Source: Idiomarina aquatica (GTDB lineage Bacteria > Pseudomonadota > Gammaproteobacteria > Enterobacterales > Alteromonadaceae). Taken from it: a stretch of DNA of 64,000 nt. Position 1 is the first letter of the stretch. Each line of letters opens with the position of its first letter. A program made the translations under genes and the position numbers. Of the stretch, positions 43,557-54,856 are shown piece by piece. The stretch covers positions 1,116,001 to 1,180,000 of the forward strand of contig NZ_PIPS01000001.1 in NCBI RefSeq assembly GCF_003987185.1. Reading direction: 5' to 3'. The notes under the pieces were generated by a model, which worked only from the letters and a program-made list of their open reading frames with translations, was not told the DNA's origin and ran no database searches.

Positions 43557-44450
43557 CTAGTCTTCTAGCTGTCCCTGCATGTCCTGCAAGTACTTGAAGA
43601 AGTCGCTCTTGCCGTCCAGAACCAGTACATCGGTACCGGACTCAAACGACTTGGTGTAGGCTTCCATACTGCGGATAAAGGAGAAGAACTCAGGGTCCTG
43701 AGAATACGCGTCTGCGTAAATCTTAGCAGCCTGTGCATCACCTTCACCTCGCAGTTCACGCGACTGACGTTTGGCATCCGCCAACATTACGGTGACTCGT
43801 GCATCCACATCGGCGCGAATAAATTCCGCCTGCTCGCGACCTTCAGAGCGGTGCTCTGTTGCCACTGCCTGACGCTCAGCACGCATACGCTGATAGATCG
43901 ACTGGCTGACTTCGTTTGGCAGGTTAATTTGCATCACCCGCACGTCAACCACTTCAACACCCAAGTCACTCGCGCTTTCAGCGCCTTTAATCAAGGCTTC
44001 ACGCATCAGCTCATCACGTTCACCGGAAACGATGTCAGAGATGGTACGGCTACCGAATTCGCTGCGCAGACCACTGTTGATACGACGAGTCAGCAAGGCT
44101 TCCGCCTGCAACTTGTTACCGCCGTTGGTGCTCAGATAAAAGGTCGAAAAGTCGTTAATACGCCACATGACGTAGGTATCAACGATCAAGTCTTTCTTCT
44201 CACTGGTCACAAACCGATCCGGATCGCCATCCAGTGTCTGTAGACGAGCGTCCAAGCGTTTGACCGTTTCGATAAACGGAATTTTAAAGTGCAAACCCGG
44301 TTCAAATACCCGGGCTTCGCCGGTCTCGGCATCACGCTCAACTTTACCAAACTGGATAAGTATCGCGCGTTCGCCTTCTTTAACGACGTAAACCGATGAC
44401 AGGCCGAGTGCAACAAGCACAACAACAATAATTGCAATTAGGTTTTTCAT
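43557..44450 (-). CDS. hflC: FtsH protease modulator HflC
   Basis: A 297-residue SPFH/prohibitin-family protein with one N-terminal membrane anchor (about residues 3-23, LIAIIVVVLVALGLSSVYVV) and a large periplasmic SPFH domain. HflC forms a cage with HflK around FtsH and modulates membrane-protein degradation. Its ATG overlaps the hflK stop by one base (TAATG). Confidence 0.97.
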   Translation of the reverse strand: MKNLIAIIVVVLVALGLSSVYVVKEGERAILIQFGKVERDAETGEARVFEPGLHFKIPFIETVKRLDARLQTLDGDPDRFVTSEKKDLIVDTYVMWRINDFSTFYLSTNGGNKLQAEALLTRRINSGLRSEFGSRTISDIVSGERDELMREALIKGAESASDLGVEVVDVRVMQINLPNEVSQSIYQRMRAERQAVATEHRSEGREQAEFIRADVDARVTVMLADAKRQSRELRGEGDAQAAKIYADAYSQDPEFFSFIRSMEAYTKSFESGTDVLVLDGKSDFFKYLQDMQGQLED

Positions 44451-45610
44451 TAGTCTCGACCTCCACCACGATTGCTCGAACGGCCAGTACCTACCTCATT
44501 TGAGTTCATCGAGTTATTACTATTGCTCGAGCTCTCTAGCGGTACCCGCGACGGTGAGAACGATGTCACGTTACGTCCCTGCTTTTCCAGGATCTTGTCG
44601 AGTGGCAGATACATCATGTTGTTGCTACCTTCAACATCCACCAACACCTTAGGCGTTTTGCTGTACAGATCTTGTAAGGTATCCAGATAAATGCGTTCAC
44701 GCGTTACCTGTGGTGCTTGTTTGTACTCCGGCAGTAACTCGTTAAAGCGAGCCACTTCACCTTGTGCTTCCAGGATAATCTGCTCCTTATACGCTTGTGC
44801 TTCTTGCAACATACGGCGAACCTGACCACGCGCCAAAGGCTCGACTTCACGTGCATAAGCTTCCGCTTCACGGATAAAGCGTTCTTCGTCTTCCTGCGCG
44901 GAGATCGCATCATCAAAGGCATCTTTTACCGCTTCCGGCGGACGTGCCGGCAACAGGTTAATGTCGACGATTTGCAAACCCATTTCATAAGGCATGACGG
45001 TACGCTCTAATAATTCCAGCGTTCTCGCACGAACGTCCTCACGACCGCGGGTCAGCACTTCATCCATGGTGGTATGACCGACAACATAACGCAGCGCACT
45101 GTCGGTTGCTTTCGACAGCACAGCATCAGCGTTAACCACGTTAAATAAGTAGTTGCGTGGGTCGACGACGCGATACTGAACGTCCAATTGCACAACGACC
45201 ACGTTTTCGTCTTGCGTTAACATGAAGCCTTCGGTGCTGTCCGAGCGGATGTTGTTAACGTCCACGTGTTCCACGGTGTCGATAAAGACCGGACGCCAGT
45301 GCAATCCTGACTCAACCAGCGTGTGGAAATTACCAAACCGCAATACGACGCCACGATCCGCTTCCTTAACGGTGTAAAAGCCAGCAATAAACCAGACAAT
45401 CAGGGCGATAATAGCGATTAAGCCAACGCCCTTTGCCGGAATCCCGGAGCTGCCGCCCGAGCCACCGCCTTTTTTGCCGCCAAAGCCGAATTTCGCAAAC
45501 AGCTTGCGCAATGCTTCATCTAGATCAGGGGGGCCTTGATCATTTCCCCCTTGGTTTTTCCATGGGTCGCGGTCTTTATCACCGCCATTACCCGGTTGGT
45601 TCCAAGCCAT
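44450..45610 (-). CDS. hflK: FtsH protease modulator HflK
   Basis: A 386-residue SPFH-family partner of HflC. A Gly/Asp-rich cytoplasmic N-terminus (MAWNQPGNGGDKDRDPWK) precedes one membrane helix (about 64-84) and the SPFH domain. The C-terminus is Ser/Asn-rich and disordered. It is translationally coupled to hflC and lies 54 nt after hflX. Confidence 0.97.
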   Translation of the reverse strand: MAWNQPGNGGDKDRDPWKNQGGNDQGPPDLDEALRKLFAKFGFGGKKGGGSGGSSGIPAKGVGLIAIIALIVWFIAGFYTVKEADRGVVLRFGNFHTLVESGLHWRPVFIDTVEHVDVNNIRSDSTEGFMLTQDENVVVVQLDVQYRVVDPRNYLFNVVNADAVLSKATDSALRYVVGHTTMDEVLTRGREDVRARTLELLERTVMPYEMGLQIVDINLLPARPPEAVKDAFDDAISAQEDEERFIREAEAYAREVEPLARGQVRRMLQEAQAYKEQIILEAQGEVARFNELLPEYKQAPQVTRERIYLDTLQDLYSKTPKVLVDVEGSNNMMYLPLDKILEKQGRNVTSFSPSRVPLESSSNSNNSMNSNEVGTGRSSNRGGGRD

Positions 45611-45664
45611 GGACTACTCCACTTTAGTTTAAATACGCCAATTGTATCTTAGTAACAGTCTAAA

Positions 45665-46957
45665 TTATCTTTGCCCATCTACAAACTGATCGAGCTGATA
45701 ATCGTACTGCTTTTGTAATTTGCGCCAGTCAACGACCGACATTTTTATCGCAACATTCAGTTGCCCCGTCTCGTCAACGTGCTCAGCCGTGACACTGTTT
45801 AGGCTGTACAATGTACCACGTAGTTTACCCATCGACGGCGGTAATTTTAAGCGCAAATCGACCATTTGCTTACCCAGCCGCTCCTGCAACGCTTGCAGAA
45901 TAAGCTCCAGCCCTTCCCCTTGTTGGGCTGAAACCCATACTCTGACCGGCTTGCCTTCATCATCGCGATCAATTTTCGGGGTAACGGCGTCGAGTTTATC
46001 GATTTTGTTGCAAATCATTAACTGCGGCACATCACCGGCGTCAATCTCGGTCAATACTTCGGTAACCTGATCAACGTTATCTTCGTGGTGTTCATCGGCA
46101 ATATCGACGACATGCAGCAACAAGGTTGCATCTTGTGTTTCTTGTAAGGTCGCCTTAAATGCTGCCACCAGATCGTGTGGCAGATGACGAATAAACCCAA
46201 CGGTATCCGCCAGGATAACAGTGCCAACCTCATCCACCTCGATTTTTCGAAGGGTCGGGTCAAGGGTGGCGAACAGCTGATCTGCCGCATAAACGTCGGA
46301 GCTACAGAGCTTGTTAAACAGCGTTGATTTACCGGCGTTGGTATAACCTACCAGGCTCACGGTCGGAATTTCTGCACGCTGCCGAGCCCGTCGTCCCTGC
46401 TCGCGTTGCTTCTGCACCTTTTCCAGCCGCTTAAGAATGTTTTTGATGCGCCCACGAATCAACCGACGGTCGGTTTCCAACTGGGTCTCACCGGGGCCGC
46501 GCAGGCCGATACCGCCTTTTTGACGCTCAAGGTGCGTCCAGCCGCGTACCAACCGGGTCGAGATGTGTCGCAACTGCGCTAGCTCAACCTGCAACTTACC
46601 TTCGTGAGTTCGTGCGCGCTGGGCAAATATATCGAGAATCAAGCCGGTACGATCAAGCACACGGCACTGACAAATTTTTTCGAGGTTACGTTCCTGCGTC
46701 GGAGACAATGCGTGATTAAAAATGACAATGCTGGCTTGCGTTTCCTTCACCAGCTCTGCGATTTCCTCGGCCTTACCACTGCCAACAAAGTATTTTGGAC
46801 TCGGGGAACTGCGCGCAGCAGTCACCACGCCGAGTGTTTTTACACCTGCTGAGTCGGCGAGTAATTGTAATTCCGAGAGGTCTTCGCGGTCGACTTCGGC
46901 GGGTAAGTCCATATGGACCAATATAGCGTAATCGCCACCTTCATATCTGTCGAACAA
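45665..46957 (-). CDS. hflX: Ribosome-associated GTPase HflX
   Basis: A 430-residue GTPase that splits or rescues stalled ribosomes in E. coli. The N-terminal HflX domain includes GLRGPGETQLETDRR near 150. The G domain has GYTNAGKSTLFNKL (near 202), DTVGFIRHLP (near 250) and NKID (near 315). It is 26 nt downstream of hfq in the conserved miaA-hfq-hflX-hflK-hflC order. Confidence 0.97.
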   Translation of the reverse strand: MFDRYEGGDYAILVHMDLPAEVDREDLSELQLLADSAGVKTLGVVTAARSSPSPKYFVGSGKAEEIAELVKETQASIVIFNHALSPTQERNLEKICQCRVLDRTGLILDIFAQRARTHEGKLQVELAQLRHISTRLVRGWTHLERQKGGIGLRGPGETQLETDRRLIRGRIKNILKRLEKVQKQREQGRRARQRAEIPTVSLVGYTNAGKSTLFNKLCSSDVYAADQLFATLDPTLRKIEVDEVGTVILADTVGFIRHLPHDLVAAFKATLQETQDATLLLHVVDIADEHHEDNVDQVTEVLTEIDAGDVPQLMICNKIDKLDAVTPKIDRDDEGKPVRVWVSAQQGEGLELILQALQERLGKQMVDLRLKLPPSMGKLRGTLYSLNSVTAEHVDETGQLNVAIKMSVVDWRKLQKQYDYQLDQFVDGQR

Positions 46958-46983
46958 GTTTGAGAGACCTCCTGCTTGAGTGA

Positions 46984-47280
<297 letters not shown>

Positions 47281-47382
47281 TTAAAAAGGCGTCGTATTAC
47301 AAGCAAGTACGACTCACATCTACCCTAGACCAGTCATTAATTTTTGCAACATAAATCTTATCTATGGGCGGATCGTAAAACT

Positions 47383-48333
47383 TCAATGCTGGTCAGGAAA
47401 TCTTTTTGCCGGCTGCTGTAATGCTGCGGCAACCCGGGTTGACAGATCGGTGGCGCCCGTTTCCAACCATTGCACATCAGGCCAGCCCCGGAGCCAGGTT
47501 AATTGACGCTTAGCGAGTTGTCGGGTGGCAATAATACCGCGCTCACGCATGGTTTGATAATCATAGTCACCGGCAAGATACGACCACATTTGTCGATAAC
47601 CGACGCAGCGAACGGACGGTAGATCCGGATGCAGATCGCCACGCTCATACAGCGCACGCACTTCAGCTTCGAATGGTTGCGCCAGCATTTCATCAAAACG
47701 CTGCTCGATGCGCTGATGCAACTGCTGACGCTCGCGCGGGGCGATGGCAAATTGATACAGCGGATACGGCAACCGGCCTTCCCGAGCTTGCGTCAGTTCC
47801 GTTAAGGTTTTTCCTGACACTCGGTAAACTTCCAGCGCACGCAGCGTTCGTTGCGGGTCATTAGGATGAATACGAGCGCCACTTGGCGGGTCGATGTGGC
47901 TTAACTGCTGATGCAGGTGCGCCAGTCCATACTGCGCCAACTCGTCGGTCAGTTGCTGTCGTACCGCCGCATCCGACTCAGGCAATTTCGACATTCCTTC
48001 CAACAGCGCTTTAAAATACAGCATGGTACCACCGACCAATAATGGCACCTTGCCGCGGCTGAGAATTTCCTCAATACACTGCGTTGCATCACGCTGAAAC
48101 TCCGCGGCGGAATAGCTTTCTGCGGGGTCACAAATGTCGATCAAATGATGAGGGACCTGATTCAGTTCTTGCGCCGTAGGCTTAGCCGTACCTATATCCA
48201 TACCACGGTATATCAGCGCCGAATCAACCGAGACGATCTCGCACGGTAATTGCTCACTCAACGTCAACGCCAGCGCGGTTTTACCGGCGGCGGTCGGGCC
48301 GTATAAACAGATCACAAAAGGGTTTGGTTTCAT
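47383..48333 (-). CDS. miaA: tRNA dimethylallyltransferase
   Basis: A 316-residue enzyme that adds an isopentenyl group to A37 of tRNAs reading UNN codons. The P-loop [10 protein letters not shown] is at residues 12-21, [15 protein letters not shown] near 37-51, and [11 protein letters not shown] near 101. It starts 3 nt after the mutL stop, as in the E. coli amiB-mutL-miaA-hfq order. Confidence 0.97.
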   Translation of the reverse strand: MKPNPFVICLYGPTAAGKTALALTLSEQLPCEIVSVDSALIYRGMDIGTAKPTAQELNQVPHHLIDICDPAESYSAAEFQRDATQCIEEILSRGKVPLLVGGTMLYFKALLEGMSKLPESDAAVRQQLTDELAQYGLAHLHQQLSHIDPPSGARIHPNDPQRTLRALEVYRVSGKTLTELTQAREGRLPYPLYQFAIAPRERQQLHQRIEQRFDEMLAQPFEAEVRALYERGDLHPDLPSVRCVGYRQMWSYLAGDYDYQTMRERGIIATRQLAKRQLTWLRGWPDVQWLETGATDLSTRVAAALQQPAKRFPDQH

Positions 48334-48336
48334 TGC

Positions 48337-50073
48337 TTACTCAGTTGCTGCCGCGGGCGGCTCCAGATCATACACCAATCCGCGATCAGCGCCCAACTGC
48401 TGTTGCCATTGATTGAGCCAGTACTCAGCCTGAGTTAACGAATAGCTCTCGTTGAGTCCGCGCATGGCAAGCCAAGCAGCCAGTTGCTCCAGTTGCTGGG
48501 TTTCCAGAACGGTGCGGATGAGACCAACACAATGATGCGCAACATTGCCCTGCCGTAACATCGAGGGCACGGTATCGACCACTAAACGAGACCCCTTTAA
48601 TCGATAATTCAGGCCACAGCGATTGAGGGTATCGGCCTGCTCCAGCACCTGTTGAGGACTAATGCCAAACTGTTTCAGATCAACGCTCACCTCGACCAAT
48701 AACGGTTGACCACTCAAGCCCTGCTGCAATTGCTGCTGTAACTGCCTGGTCAACACCTTTCGTTGCGTCGTTTGTAAATCCAGCCAGGCCACCTGCTCGT
48801 CATCCTTCATTAGTAACCAACGTTGCCTAACCACCGTTAACGCGCGCCAACTTGGCGTTTTCTCAACAACAGCAGCCGGCTCCGATTCGTCCCGCGGACG
48901 GACAACGGCGGCGGCATTTGGCAAAATACTCGGTCCTGCACGATACCCCGACAAACGCTCATTTAATGCGGACGTCTTGGTCTGGTAGCCATGTGCTGGC
49001 TTAGCATCCCCCGATGGCTGCGGCCTTGCGGCTTGTGCCTGTGGTGGTGTCTGATCCGCTGATTGCTGAGGTTGTTGACTGAGTGCGTTGGCAACCGCCT
49101 GCATGATAAAGTCATGTACCTGCCGCTGTTGATGGAACCTGACTTCGTGCTTGGCCGGATGAACATTAACGTCCACTTGCTGTGGCGGCAAGCAAAAATA
49201 GAGCACGTACGTCGGAACACGTTCCGGCAATAAATAGCGTTCGTAAGCCTGACGAATAGCATGACTCAGTAATTTGTCTTTCATCATGCGGCCGTTAACA
49301 AAACAATACTGAATATCAGCCTGATGCCGGCAGGCCTCCGCCGGTGCAATCCAGCCACTCAGTTGATAGGGTTCGGCGTTGGCTGATATTGCCAGTGCAC
49401 TATCCGCAAAGCCTGCACCACAAACCTTCGCCACCCGTCGCCGTTGGCTGTTTTCGTCGGTCGCTTTGACGCGCGGGTAATGGCGTACCCGCTTACCCTG
49501 GTGGTTCAGTGTGATGTCGACATCAAAGCGGCTCAGAGCGATGCGCTTGAGCGTTTCGTCGATGTGCGCAAATTCGGTTTTTTCCGTGCGCAGGAACTTA
49601 CGCCGCGCCGGCGTATTGAAGAAAATATCCTGAATATCGATGCTGGTACCGTCAGGGTGGGCCGCTGGCTCGATTTGTACCGCCATATCGCGACCGGCGG
49701 TCCAGGCTTGCCAGGCTTCGCTTTGCTGTGCCGGTTTAGAGGTTAACCTGAGCCGCGAAACCGAGCTAATACTGGCTAAGGCTTCCCCTCGAAAGCCGAG
49801 GCTTTGAATCGCCTCTAAATCATCTAAAGAGGCAATCTTACTGGTTGCATGGCGGCTCAGCGCCAACGCCAGCTCGTCTTTACTGATGCCACAGCCATTA
49901 TCCCGAATCCGTATGCGTTTGATGCCGCCATTTTCGACATCAATCACCAGCTGGTCGGCGCCGGCATCTAACGAATTCTCGACCAGCTCTTTGACCACCG
50001 ATGCCGGGCGCTCGACCACTTCACCGGCGGCGATCTGGTTAGCAAGCTCGATAGGAAGTTGGCGAATCGGCAT
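48337..50073 (-). CDS. mutL: DNA mismatch repair protein MutL
   Basis: A 578-residue MutL. The GHKL ATPase domain shows [14 protein letters not shown] (near 28), RDNGCGI (near 57) and [10 protein letters not shown] (near 92). The C-terminal dimerisation domain lacks the DQHA-type endonuclease motif, which fits the MutH-dependent class found in gammaproteobacteria. The start overlaps the amiB stop by one base (TGATG). Confidence 0.97.
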   Translation of the reverse strand: MPIRQLPIELANQIAAGEVVERPASVVKELVENSLDAGADQLVIDVENGGIKRIRIRDNGCGISKDELALALSRHATSKIASLDDLEAIQSLGFRGEALASISSVSRLRLTSKPAQQSEAWQAWTAGRDMAVQIEPAAHPDGTSIDIQDIFFNTPARRKFLRTEKTEFAHIDETLKRIALSRFDVDITLNHQGKRVRHYPRVKATDENSQRRRVAKVCGAGFADSALAISANAEPYQLSGWIAPAEACRHQADIQYCFVNGRMMKDKLLSHAIRQAYERYLLPERVPTYVLYFCLPPQQVDVNVHPAKHEVRFHQQRQVHDFIMQAVANALSQQPQQSADQTPPQAQAARPQPSGDAKPAHGYQTKTSALNERLSGYRAGPSILPNAAAVVRPRDESEPAAVVEKTPSWRALTVVRQRWLLMKDDEQVAWLDLQTTQRKVLTRQLQQQLQQGLSGQPLLVEVSVDLKQFGISPQQVLEQADTLNRCGLNYRLKGSRLVVDTVPSMLRQGNVAHHCVGLIRTVLETQQLEQLAAWLAMRGLNESYSLTQAEYWLNQWQQQLGADRGLVYDLEPPAAATE

Positions 50074-51410
50074 CAGCGGCTCGGGATGGTCAGTTTTTGG
50101 CCGACTTGCAGCACCGAACTTTTCAGGTTGTTCTCGCGTTTGATCGCCGCCACAGTGGTGCCGTAACGCTCAGCAATCAGTGACAAGGCGTCCCCCGACT
50201 TCACCGTATATTCGATGGTGCCGTGATTGGCCAGGTAGGTGTTATCTAATGGGTTATTGACAAAATATTGTCGAATGCCGTTATAAATTGCACGCGCCAG
50301 TTTCTGCTGATGGCCGTTACTGTTCAGCAGACGTTCCTCATGAGGGTTAGAGATAAATCCGGTTTCCACCAGTAACGACGGTTTATCCGGCGATTTCAAC
50401 ACCGCAAAGCTGGCTGCCTGAGGCTTGCTTTTGTGCATTTTTGTGATGCGACTCATCTCGTCAATAATGTAACGAGAGGCCGAATACGCGCCGGCAATCG
50501 AACTGTCCATCGACATATCCAACAGCGTTTGCGCCAAAAACGGTTCATGCCCGGTATCACGAATAATGGTTTCCGCACCACCGAGCAGTTCCGATTTGCG
50601 CTCGGTGCCTTCCAACCAGCGACCCACTTCAGAATCCGCCCGCCGCTTCGACAGCACCCACACCGAGGCACCGCGCGGCTGTGGCGTACGGAACGCATCC
50701 GCATGAATTGACACGAAAAAATCGGCTTTTGCCTGCCACGCCTTTTGAGGGCGCAGGTTCAAATCAACATAGTAGTCGCCGGAACGAATTAAATAGGCCT
50801 GCATACCAGGATCGTCATTAATCATGCTGGCCAGTGCGCGTGCGATTTTTAGTACCACAGTTTTTTCGTAGGTACCGCTTGGACCAATTGAACCAGGGTC
50901 ATCACCGCCGTGTCCGGCATCGATAGCGATGGTTACTTTACGATCCTTTAATTCAGCGATGGACTTGGCCGGGCCACTGCGCTCCGCTGACTTGCCCGGC
51001 AAATCAACGACTAAGCGGTCCGGATAGGATTCGTTCGCCGGCAACGGGAAAATTTGCGGTTCGCTCTTGGCCGCTAACTCAATCACTATGCGCGTGTCAT
51101 TGTTATTTTTTGGGGTACTGGTACGAATGAGATCGACCAGCAAAGAATCTTCCCCCAGCTCGTCCAGCGACGTCTTAAGGCTGGTGTTACTAAAATCGAT
51201 AACCAATCGTAAAGGGTCGCTACCGTACAGTGTAAAGTAGCTGTAGTCCGGCGCCTTCTTTAAGTCAAAGACAATCCGAGTTTTATCAGGCGACGGCCAT
51301 ACCCTGATACTTTCAATGCTGTTCTGGGCAGCGGCTAACGCCGGTGCCAAAGTAAGTATCAGCACCAGCGCAGATTGCCACACATTCCCGAAAATACGAC
51401 GGTAATTCAT
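50073..51410 (-). CDS. amiB: N-acetylmuramoyl-L-alanine amidase AmiB
   Basis: A 445-residue periplasmic amidase that cleaves septal peptidoglycan. A signal peptide (about residues 10-28) is followed by an AMIN domain (about 30-130) and an Amidase_3 catalytic domain from [15 protein letters not shown] (zinc His near 166). A C-terminal LysM motif, [15 protein letters not shown], lies near 400-445. A single LysM and AMIN together fit AmiB rather than AmiA or AmiC. It overlaps tsaE by 4 nt. Confidence 0.95.
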   Translation of the reverse strand: MNYRRIFGNVWQSALVLILTLAPALAAAQNSIESIRVWPSPDKTRIVFDLKKAPDYSYFTLYGSDPLRLVIDFSNTSLKTSLDELGEDSLLVDLIRTSTPKNNNDTRIVIELAAKSEPQIFPLPANESYPDRLVVDLPGKSAERSGPAKSIAELKDRKVTIAIDAGHGGDDPGSIGPSGTYEKTVVLKIARALASMINDDPGMQAYLIRSGDYYVDLNLRPQKAWQAKADFFVSIHADAFRTPQPRGASVWVLSKRRADSEVGRWLEGTERKSELLGGAETIIRDTGHEPFLAQTLLDMSMDSSIAGAYSASRYIIDEMSRITKMHKSKPQAASFAVLKSPDKPSLLVETGFISNPHEERLLNSNGHQQKLARAIYNGIRQYFVNNPLDNTYLANHGTIEYTVKSGDALSLIAERYGTTVAAIKRENNLKSSVLQVGQKLTIPSR

Positions 51411-51862
51411 AATTGTTGTAATAACGCTTCTGCGTCTTTATTTTTAGCGTCCAAAATAATGCGACGACCCTGCTCATAATAGCTTAGCGTGATTTCAATA
51501 TCGGCTTGCGGAAGCCATCCTTCACCACGCTCAGGCCATTCGATCAGATTCAGCGTGTCATTGGCGAAGTAATCCCGAATCCCCATGTATTCGAGTTCCT
51601 CCGGATCCGCCAACCGGTACAAATCAAAGTGGTGCACTCGCCAGTTATTGAGCTGGTAGGGCTCAACTAAGGTGTAGGTCGGACTTTTTACCGCCCCTTG
51701 ATGCCCCAAGCGGTTAATGATGCCGCGGCAAAACGTTGTTTTGCCAGCACCCAAATCGCCGTGTAAATAAATCACCACAGGCTGTTTTATCGCTTCGGCA
51801 AAACGCGCGGCGAAAGCCAGTGTGTCCTGTTCGTTTGCTAAATCTCGTTGAAGCCGTGTCAC
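51407..51862 (-). CDS. tsaE: tRNA threonylcarbamoyladenosine biosynthesis ATPase TsaE
   Basis: A 151-residue P-loop ATPase needed for t6A37 tRNA modification with TsaB and TsaD. Walker A is [13 protein letters not shown] near residue 36-48, followed by [10 protein letters not shown] (about 60-69) and EWPERG near 110. I choose the GTG at 51862, six bases after AGGA. A TTG at 51877 in the same frame is less likely. It follows nnr and overlaps amiB. Confidence 0.95.
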   Translation of the reverse strand: MTRLQRDLANEQDTLAFAARFAEAIKQPVVIYLHGDLGAGKTTFCRGIINRLGHQGAVKSPTYTLVEPYQLNNWRVHHFDLYRLADPEELEYMGIRDYFANDTLNLIEWPERGEGWLPQADIEITLSYYEQGRRIILDAKNKDAEALLQQL

Positions 51863-51880
51863 TGCGTATCCTATCAATAA

Positions 51881-53398
51881 TTATTCGAGCGGCAGGCCGT
51901 TCACCAGGCGCCGTAACGGTAACAACAAATCGGTCGCCAGCGTGCCGCGTTCACCATCCTTTCCGGCCTCTTCACCCGCCACTGCATGCCAATAGGCACC
52001 TGCAACGAGTGCCTGCGCCGGTGCCAATTTCTGCGCCAGCAGTGAGCCAATCAAACCGGCCAGACAATCTCCCATGCCGCCGCTTGCCAGCGCTGGACTA
52101 CCACGGCCGATGACGAAATTACCACGTTCAGAGCTGATCAGGCTACCCGCCCCTTTCAGCAGCACCTGGCCCCCAAACCGTTGGCGAAGTGATTCGACCG
52201 CGCTAAACCGATCTTGTTCCACGTCCTTTGCCGAGCTTTGCAATAAACGTCCTGCTTCACCGGGATGGGGGGTTAACACAAAACGATCCGAGCGTTGTGG
52301 CGATTGCGCCAGCAAATTCAGCCCGTCCGCGTCAACCACTTTGACATTATTATTGCCATTAATGACTTCGTTAAAACAGGCTTTGGCCCATTCGCTCTGA
52401 CCAAGGCCCGGTCCAATCACCACCACCGTTGCCTGAGCCAGCAGCGGCTTCAATGCATCACTTGCATGGATACCATGAACCATCGCCTCGGGCTGCGCCG
52501 CGGCAATCACTCCGACATTATCCGGGTGACAGGCAACCGATACTTTGCCTGCGCCGGTGCGCAACGCGGTTTTCATTGCCAATATCACAGCACCGGGCAT
52601 ACCTTCGCCCCCGCCAACGACCAGCACATGACCAAAGTCACCTTTATGGGCATTCACCCGTCGTTTACCGAGCCAGTCATAATAGTTGTCACAACCTGCC
52701 AGCTTCCAATCGGCTTTATTCGCGTTGAAGAACGCCTCGCCGACACCCAAATCAGCGAGCTGCAGTTGCCCCACAAAAGCCGGTGCTTCACCCGTGTAGA
52801 GTCCGCGCTTGATTGCGACCATGGTAACGGTCAGCGTTGCCTTAATGGCTGCCCCCAATACGGCACCGGTATCAGCATCAATACCAGACGGAATATCCAC
52901 CGCCAGTACCGGCAGCCCGGATTGATTAACATCACGCGTCCAGCGTAATAACCGACCTTCCAGCGGCCGACTCAAGCCAATGCCAAACACCGCGTCAACC
53001 ACAATATCAAACTGCGTTGCCTCAAATTCGTCAAACCGGTGTTCTTGCTGACCTAGGTCGCGCCAGGCCTGACGCGCGTGTTGTGCATCATTGCTGGTAA
53101 CCTGTTGCAGCTCTGCATCCGGCTTAAGCGCGAACACGCTTACCCGGTAGCCCTGCTGCTGTGCCAGGCGCGCTACCACATAGCCGTCGCCGCCATTATT
53201 GCCTTCCCCGCAAAATACCGCAACTCGGGCTCCTTGGTGGCACTGTTGCTGTAACTGCTGGAACACGGCTTTCCCGGCTGCGGCCATCAATGCACGCATG
53301 CTCAAACCGCTGCGCTCAGCCGCCTGCTGTTCCCCTTCACGTACCTGTTCTGCACGGTAAAGACTTTGTGATAAACTTACTGTTGCCGTTTCTGACAT
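51881..53398 (-). CDS. nnr: Bifunctional NAD(P)H-hydrate epimerase / ADP-dependent NAD(P)H-hydrate dehydratase
   Basis: A 505-residue two-domain repair enzyme for hydrated NAD(P)H. The N-terminal YjeF/NnrE epimerase domain has CGEGNNGGDGYVVARL near 62. The C-terminal NnrD kinase-fold dehydratase has VVGGGEGMPGA near 255, LTPHPGEAGRLL near 370 and the ATP-binding GGMGDCLAG near 435. I use the ATG at 53398 because an upstream frame would run into the divergent queG. The divergent gap is only 25 nt. Confidence 0.95.
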   Translation of the reverse strand: MSETATVSLSQSLYRAEQVREGEQQAAERSGLSMRALMAAAGKAVFQQLQQQCHQGARVAVFCGEGNNGGDGYVVARLAQQQGYRVSVFALKPDAELQQVTSNDAQHARQAWRDLGQQEHRFDEFEATQFDIVVDAVFGIGLSRPLEGRLLRWTRDVNQSGLPVLAVDIPSGIDADTGAVLGAAIKATLTVTMVAIKRGLYTGEAPAFVGQLQLADLGVGEAFFNANKADWKLAGCDNYYDWLGKRRVNAHKGDFGHVLVVGGGEGMPGAVILAMKTALRTGAGKVSVACHPDNVGVIAAAQPEAMVHGIHASDALKPLLAQATVVVIGPGLGQSEWAKACFNEVINGNNNVKVVDADGLNLLAQSPQRSDRFVLTPHPGEAGRLLQSSAKDVEQDRFSAVESLRQRFGGQVLLKGAGSLISSERGNFVIGRGSPALASGGMGDCLAGLIGSLLAQKLAPAQALVAGAYWHAVAGEEAGKDGERGTLATDLLLPLRRLVNGLPLE

Positions 53399-53423
53399 TA
53401 TTGCCCCCAAAAGCGAGTAAGTC

Positions 53424-54563
53424 ATGCCCAAGCAGCCGCTCACCGAACAACAACTGGCCCAACTGGCGACCGACATAAAACGTTGGGGCGCTGAACTCGG
53501 TTTTCAAAAAGTCGGTATTGCGGACTTAGACCTGAGTCGTCATGAAGCTAGCTTACAAGACTGGCTGGATAAAGGCTATCATGGCGAAATGGAGTTTATG
53601 GAACGGCACGGTATGCTCAGAGCACGCCCAGCTGAGTTGCACCCGGGTTCCGTGCGGGCCATTTCGGTACGGATGAATTACCTGCCCGTAGAAGCGGGCT
53701 TTGCGAAAACGCTTAACGACTCCAACAAAGCCTTTATCTCTCGCTATGCACTAGGCCGCGACTACCATAAGCTGATGCGCAAACGGCTGAAACAGCTGGG
53801 TGATAAAATTAAGGCCGCATTCGATGGCACCGATTTTCGTCCATTTGTCGATTCGGCACCGATCATGGAGCGTCCTTTGGCCGAAAAAGCCGGGCTTGGC
53901 TGGACCGGTAAGCACACACTGATCCTCGATCGAGACAGTGGCTCATGGTTTTTTCTTGGTGAGTTACTGATTAACTTACCGCTACCGGTCGACCAACCGG
54001 TGGAGGAAGGCTGCGGCAGTTGCACCGCCTGTATAACCATTTGCCCGACCCAGGCCATCGTCGGGCCTTATGAGCTGGATGCGCGCCGTTGTATTTCCTA
54101 TTTAACCATCGAGTTACGCGGCGCGATTCCGGAACACCTGCGACCACTGATCGGTAACCGCATTTATGGTTGCGACGACTGCCAGCTGATTTGTCCGTGG
54201 AACCGCTATGCCCAGCTTACCGACGAGGCCGACTTCAACCCCCGCCAGTATTTACATAGCCCTGAATTACTTACCCTGTGGCAATGGGACGAACAAACCT
54301 TTCTGGAGCGGCTGGAAGGCTCACCGATTCGCCGGATTGGTTTTGACTGCTGGTTGCGCAACCTTGCTGTGGCACTTGGAAACGCCAACGCCGATGTCAC
54401 CATTATTGAAGCATTGGAACAACGTAGTGGTGAAGTCAGCGACATGGTTCAGGAGCACATCGACTGGGCACTGGAGCGCCAACGTAGTGGTGTGGCAAAA
54501 ACCACACAACAGTTAAAACGGCTGGTAAGAGCGGTCGAAAAAGGGTTACCCCGCGACGCCTGA
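53424..54563 (+). CDS. queG: Epoxyqueuosine reductase
   Basis: A 379-residue cobalamin-dependent iron-sulphur enzyme that catalyses the last step of queuosine synthesis in tRNA. Two 4Fe-4S motifs are present: CGSCTACITICP (near 194-205) and CDDCQLICP (near 252-260). The DUF1730 region with SRYALGRDYH is near 105-115. It is divergent from nnr. The neighbour arrangement queG/nnr/tsaE/amiB is shared with E. coli. Confidence 0.97.
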   Translation: MPKQPLTEQQLAQLATDIKRWGAELGFQKVGIADLDLSRHEASLQDWLDKGYHGEMEFMERHGMLRARPAELHPGSVRAISVRMNYLPVEAGFAKTLNDSNKAFISRYALGRDYHKLMRKRLKQLGDKIKAAFDGTDFRPFVDSAPIMERPLAEKAGLGWTGKHTLILDRDSGSWFFLGELLINLPLPVDQPVEEGCGSCTACITICPTQAIVGPYELDARRCISYLTIELRGAIPEHLRPLIGNRIYGCDDCQLICPWNRYAQLTDEADFNPRQYLHSPELLTLWQWDEQTFLERLEGSPIRRIGFDCWLRNLAVALGNANADVTIIEALEQRSGEVSDMVQEHIDWALERQRSGVAKTTQQLKRLVRAVEKGLPRDA

Positions 54564-54572
54564 TGGCGCAGC

Positions 54573-54776
54573 TTATTCTGGTTTAAATACCCCGATGACC
54601 TGATCAAATTGACGTTGACTGCCGCCGCCTTGCTCCTTCGGTTCGCTGAAGCGATGCTTACATTCGACACACTCAACCTGTTCGACGTCGTTCTCGAGGA
54701 ATAGCATGAGCGTATCCATCGCCTTGCATTTGGGGCAGGTTGCCCCTGCGATAAAGCGTTTTTTCTGTCGTGCCAC
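54573..54776 (-). CDS. yheV: YheV-family zinc-ribbon protein
   Basis: A 67-residue small protein with two Cys pairs, CPKC (residues 14-17) and CVEC (near 36-39), forming a probable zinc ribbon. It begins MARQKKRFIAGA and ends DQVIGVFKPE. Function is unknown. It is divergent from yheS, its usual neighbourhood in gammaproteobacteria, and convergent with queG across 9 nt. Confidence 0.85.
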   Translation of the reverse strand: MARQKKRFIAGATCPKCKAMDTLMLFLENDVEQVECVECKHRFSEPKEQGGGSQRQFDQVIGVFKPE

Positions 54777-54856
54777 AATGACTCCTGTGTCAGCTATCCG
54801 CGAAAATGGTAGACTGTGCCTATTCTACCTTAACGTAGGCAAACGATAAACAGACC

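Noticed and set aside
48337-50073. MutL endonuclease active site
   Set aside because: No DQHA-type metal motif is present in the C-terminal domain. The protein fits the MutH-dependent class.
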